A DNA stretch of 6,614 nucleotides from Actinomycetes bacterium (GTDB taxonomy: Bacteria > Actinomycetota > Acidimicrobiia > Acidimicrobiales > Microtrichaceae): NCBI GenBank assembly GCA_023427825.1, contig JAEZAI010000043.1:1-6614 (forward strand). Reading direction: 5' to 3'. Positions 6,138 to 6,614 of the stretch are shown one piece after another. The position numbers and the translations under genes were made by a program. The notes under the pieces were generated by a model. The model did no database searches. It saw nothing but the letters and a program-made list of their open reading frames with translations, and had not been told where the DNA came from. The stretch's first letter is position 1. Every line of letters begins with the position of its first letter.

Positions 6138-6165
6138 ACGGGCACGGTCCGGGCCGGCGAGCGGC

Positions 6166-6614
6166 TCAGCCCTTCCGGCTGCCCCACGACTTGGCGTCGC
6201 GCAGCACGTCGCGGAACGGCTTGTCGCCGTCGGCGCTCGGCTCGCGGGGCAGGCCGAGCAGGCGCTCGCTCACGATGTTGCGCTGGATCTCGTTGCTGCC
6301 GCCGGCGATCGACATGATCCGGCCGTTGAGGAAGTTGACCGCCGGGGCGCCGGCCGCCTCGTCGTCGGCCGGCCAGGCGATCCCGGTGCGACCGGCGATC
6401 TCCATGGCGATGGCGGCGCGCTCGGGGTCGTGCACGCCGGTTCGCAGCTTGACCAGCGACACCGAGGCGGGGTCGGCCTCGCCGGTCATCAGCGCGGTGC
6501 CCACCCGCTTGAGCAGCTGTCCCTGCAGCCAGTCGCTGATGTGGGCGCGGGCGATGAGCTGCCGGGTGGCGGCGTCGCCGGTCAGGCCCCGGCGCTCGGC
6601 GAGTCGCACCAGGT
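6166..6614 (-). CDS. Acyl-CoA dehydrogenase, C-terminal fragment
   Basis: The last 149 codons of a gene whose 5' part lies beyond the right edge; the frame stays open through the window end (preceding residues Leu-Val), so no true start is present. The visible part is the C-terminal four-helix domain of an FAD-dependent acyl-CoA dehydrogenase, which desaturates acyl-CoA at C2-C3. Diagnostic is SIAGGSNEIQRNIVSERLLG (from the complement of about 6253-6312), equivalent to the family's GGT-x-EIQRNIIAERxLGLP motif that contacts FAD across the dimer. At the position of the MCAD catalytic glutamate (YEGT) this protein has Ala (IAGG, complement of 6304-6306), so the base must come from elsewhere, as in isovaleryl-CoA dehydrogenase-like enzymes, or from a partner subunit as in heteromeric steroid ACADs. 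It converges on the amidohydrolase gene with a 28-base gap in which I see no convincing terminator. Confidence 0.92.
   Translation of the reverse strand, partial: LVRLAERRGLTGDAATRQLIARAHISDWLQGQLLKRVGTALMTGEADPASVSLVKLRTGVHDPERAAIAMEIAGRTGIAWPADDEAAGAPAVNFLNGRIMSIAGGSNEIQRNIVSERLLGLPREPSADGDKPFRDVLRDAKSWGSRKG

Noticed and set aside
6138..6165. Possible terminator in the gap between the amidohydrolase and acyl-CoA dehydrogenase genes.
   Set aside because: The only self-complementary pieces are short GC stretches such as GAGCGGCTC with no workable loop, and there is no T-run on either strand.

Overview
This 6.6 kb window is GC-rich, tightly packed bacterial chromosome. G/C-ending codons dominate and long open frames run antisense to every gene. 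The gene content (a lipid-transfer-type thiolase with a DUF35 partner, an aminoglycoside-phosphotransferase-like protein, an aldehyde dehydrogenase, a family III CoA-transferase, an amidohydrolase-2 protein and an acyl-CoA dehydrogenase) is typical of Actinobacteria that break down steroids, terpenoids or aromatic acids. An Acidimicrobiia-like or mycobacterial relative is plausible, but taxonomy cannot be fixed from the sequence alone. I see no RNA gene, mobile element, CRISPR array or integration site.

Layout from left to right. At 1-580, on the minus strand, a DUF35 OB-fold/zinc-ribbon gene overlaps the start of a thiolase-like gene by 4 bases; the thiolase runs off the left edge. A 26-base divergent promoter (581-606) separates this pair from a plus-strand APH-like phosphotransferase with an extra C-terminal domain (607-2028). 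That gene converges, 6 bases apart, on a minus-strand aldehyde dehydrogenase (2035-3555). A second divergent region (3556-3645) leads into a plus-strand family III CoA-transferase (3646-4869). After a 137-base gap with its own promoter-like site comes a plus-strand amidohydrolase-2 gene (5007-6137). It converges on the 3' part of a minus-strand acyl-CoA dehydrogenase (6166-6614), which runs off the right edge.

Taken together the genes look like one CoA-thioester catabolic locus. The CoA-transferase would activate an acid, the acyl-CoA dehydrogenase would desaturate it, the thiolase/DUF35 pair would cleave a C-C bond, the aldehyde dehydrogenase would oxidise a released aldehyde, and the amidohydrolase-2 protein would hydrolyse or decarboxylate an intermediate. 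The substrate is unknown.

The most interesting structure is non-coding. All three promoter-bearing intergenic regions carry variants of one AT-rich site (approximate consensus AAGAGTATACTCTT, core TACTCT) that I do not see inside the genes. It could be a shared -10 element, an operator for one local regulator, or both.
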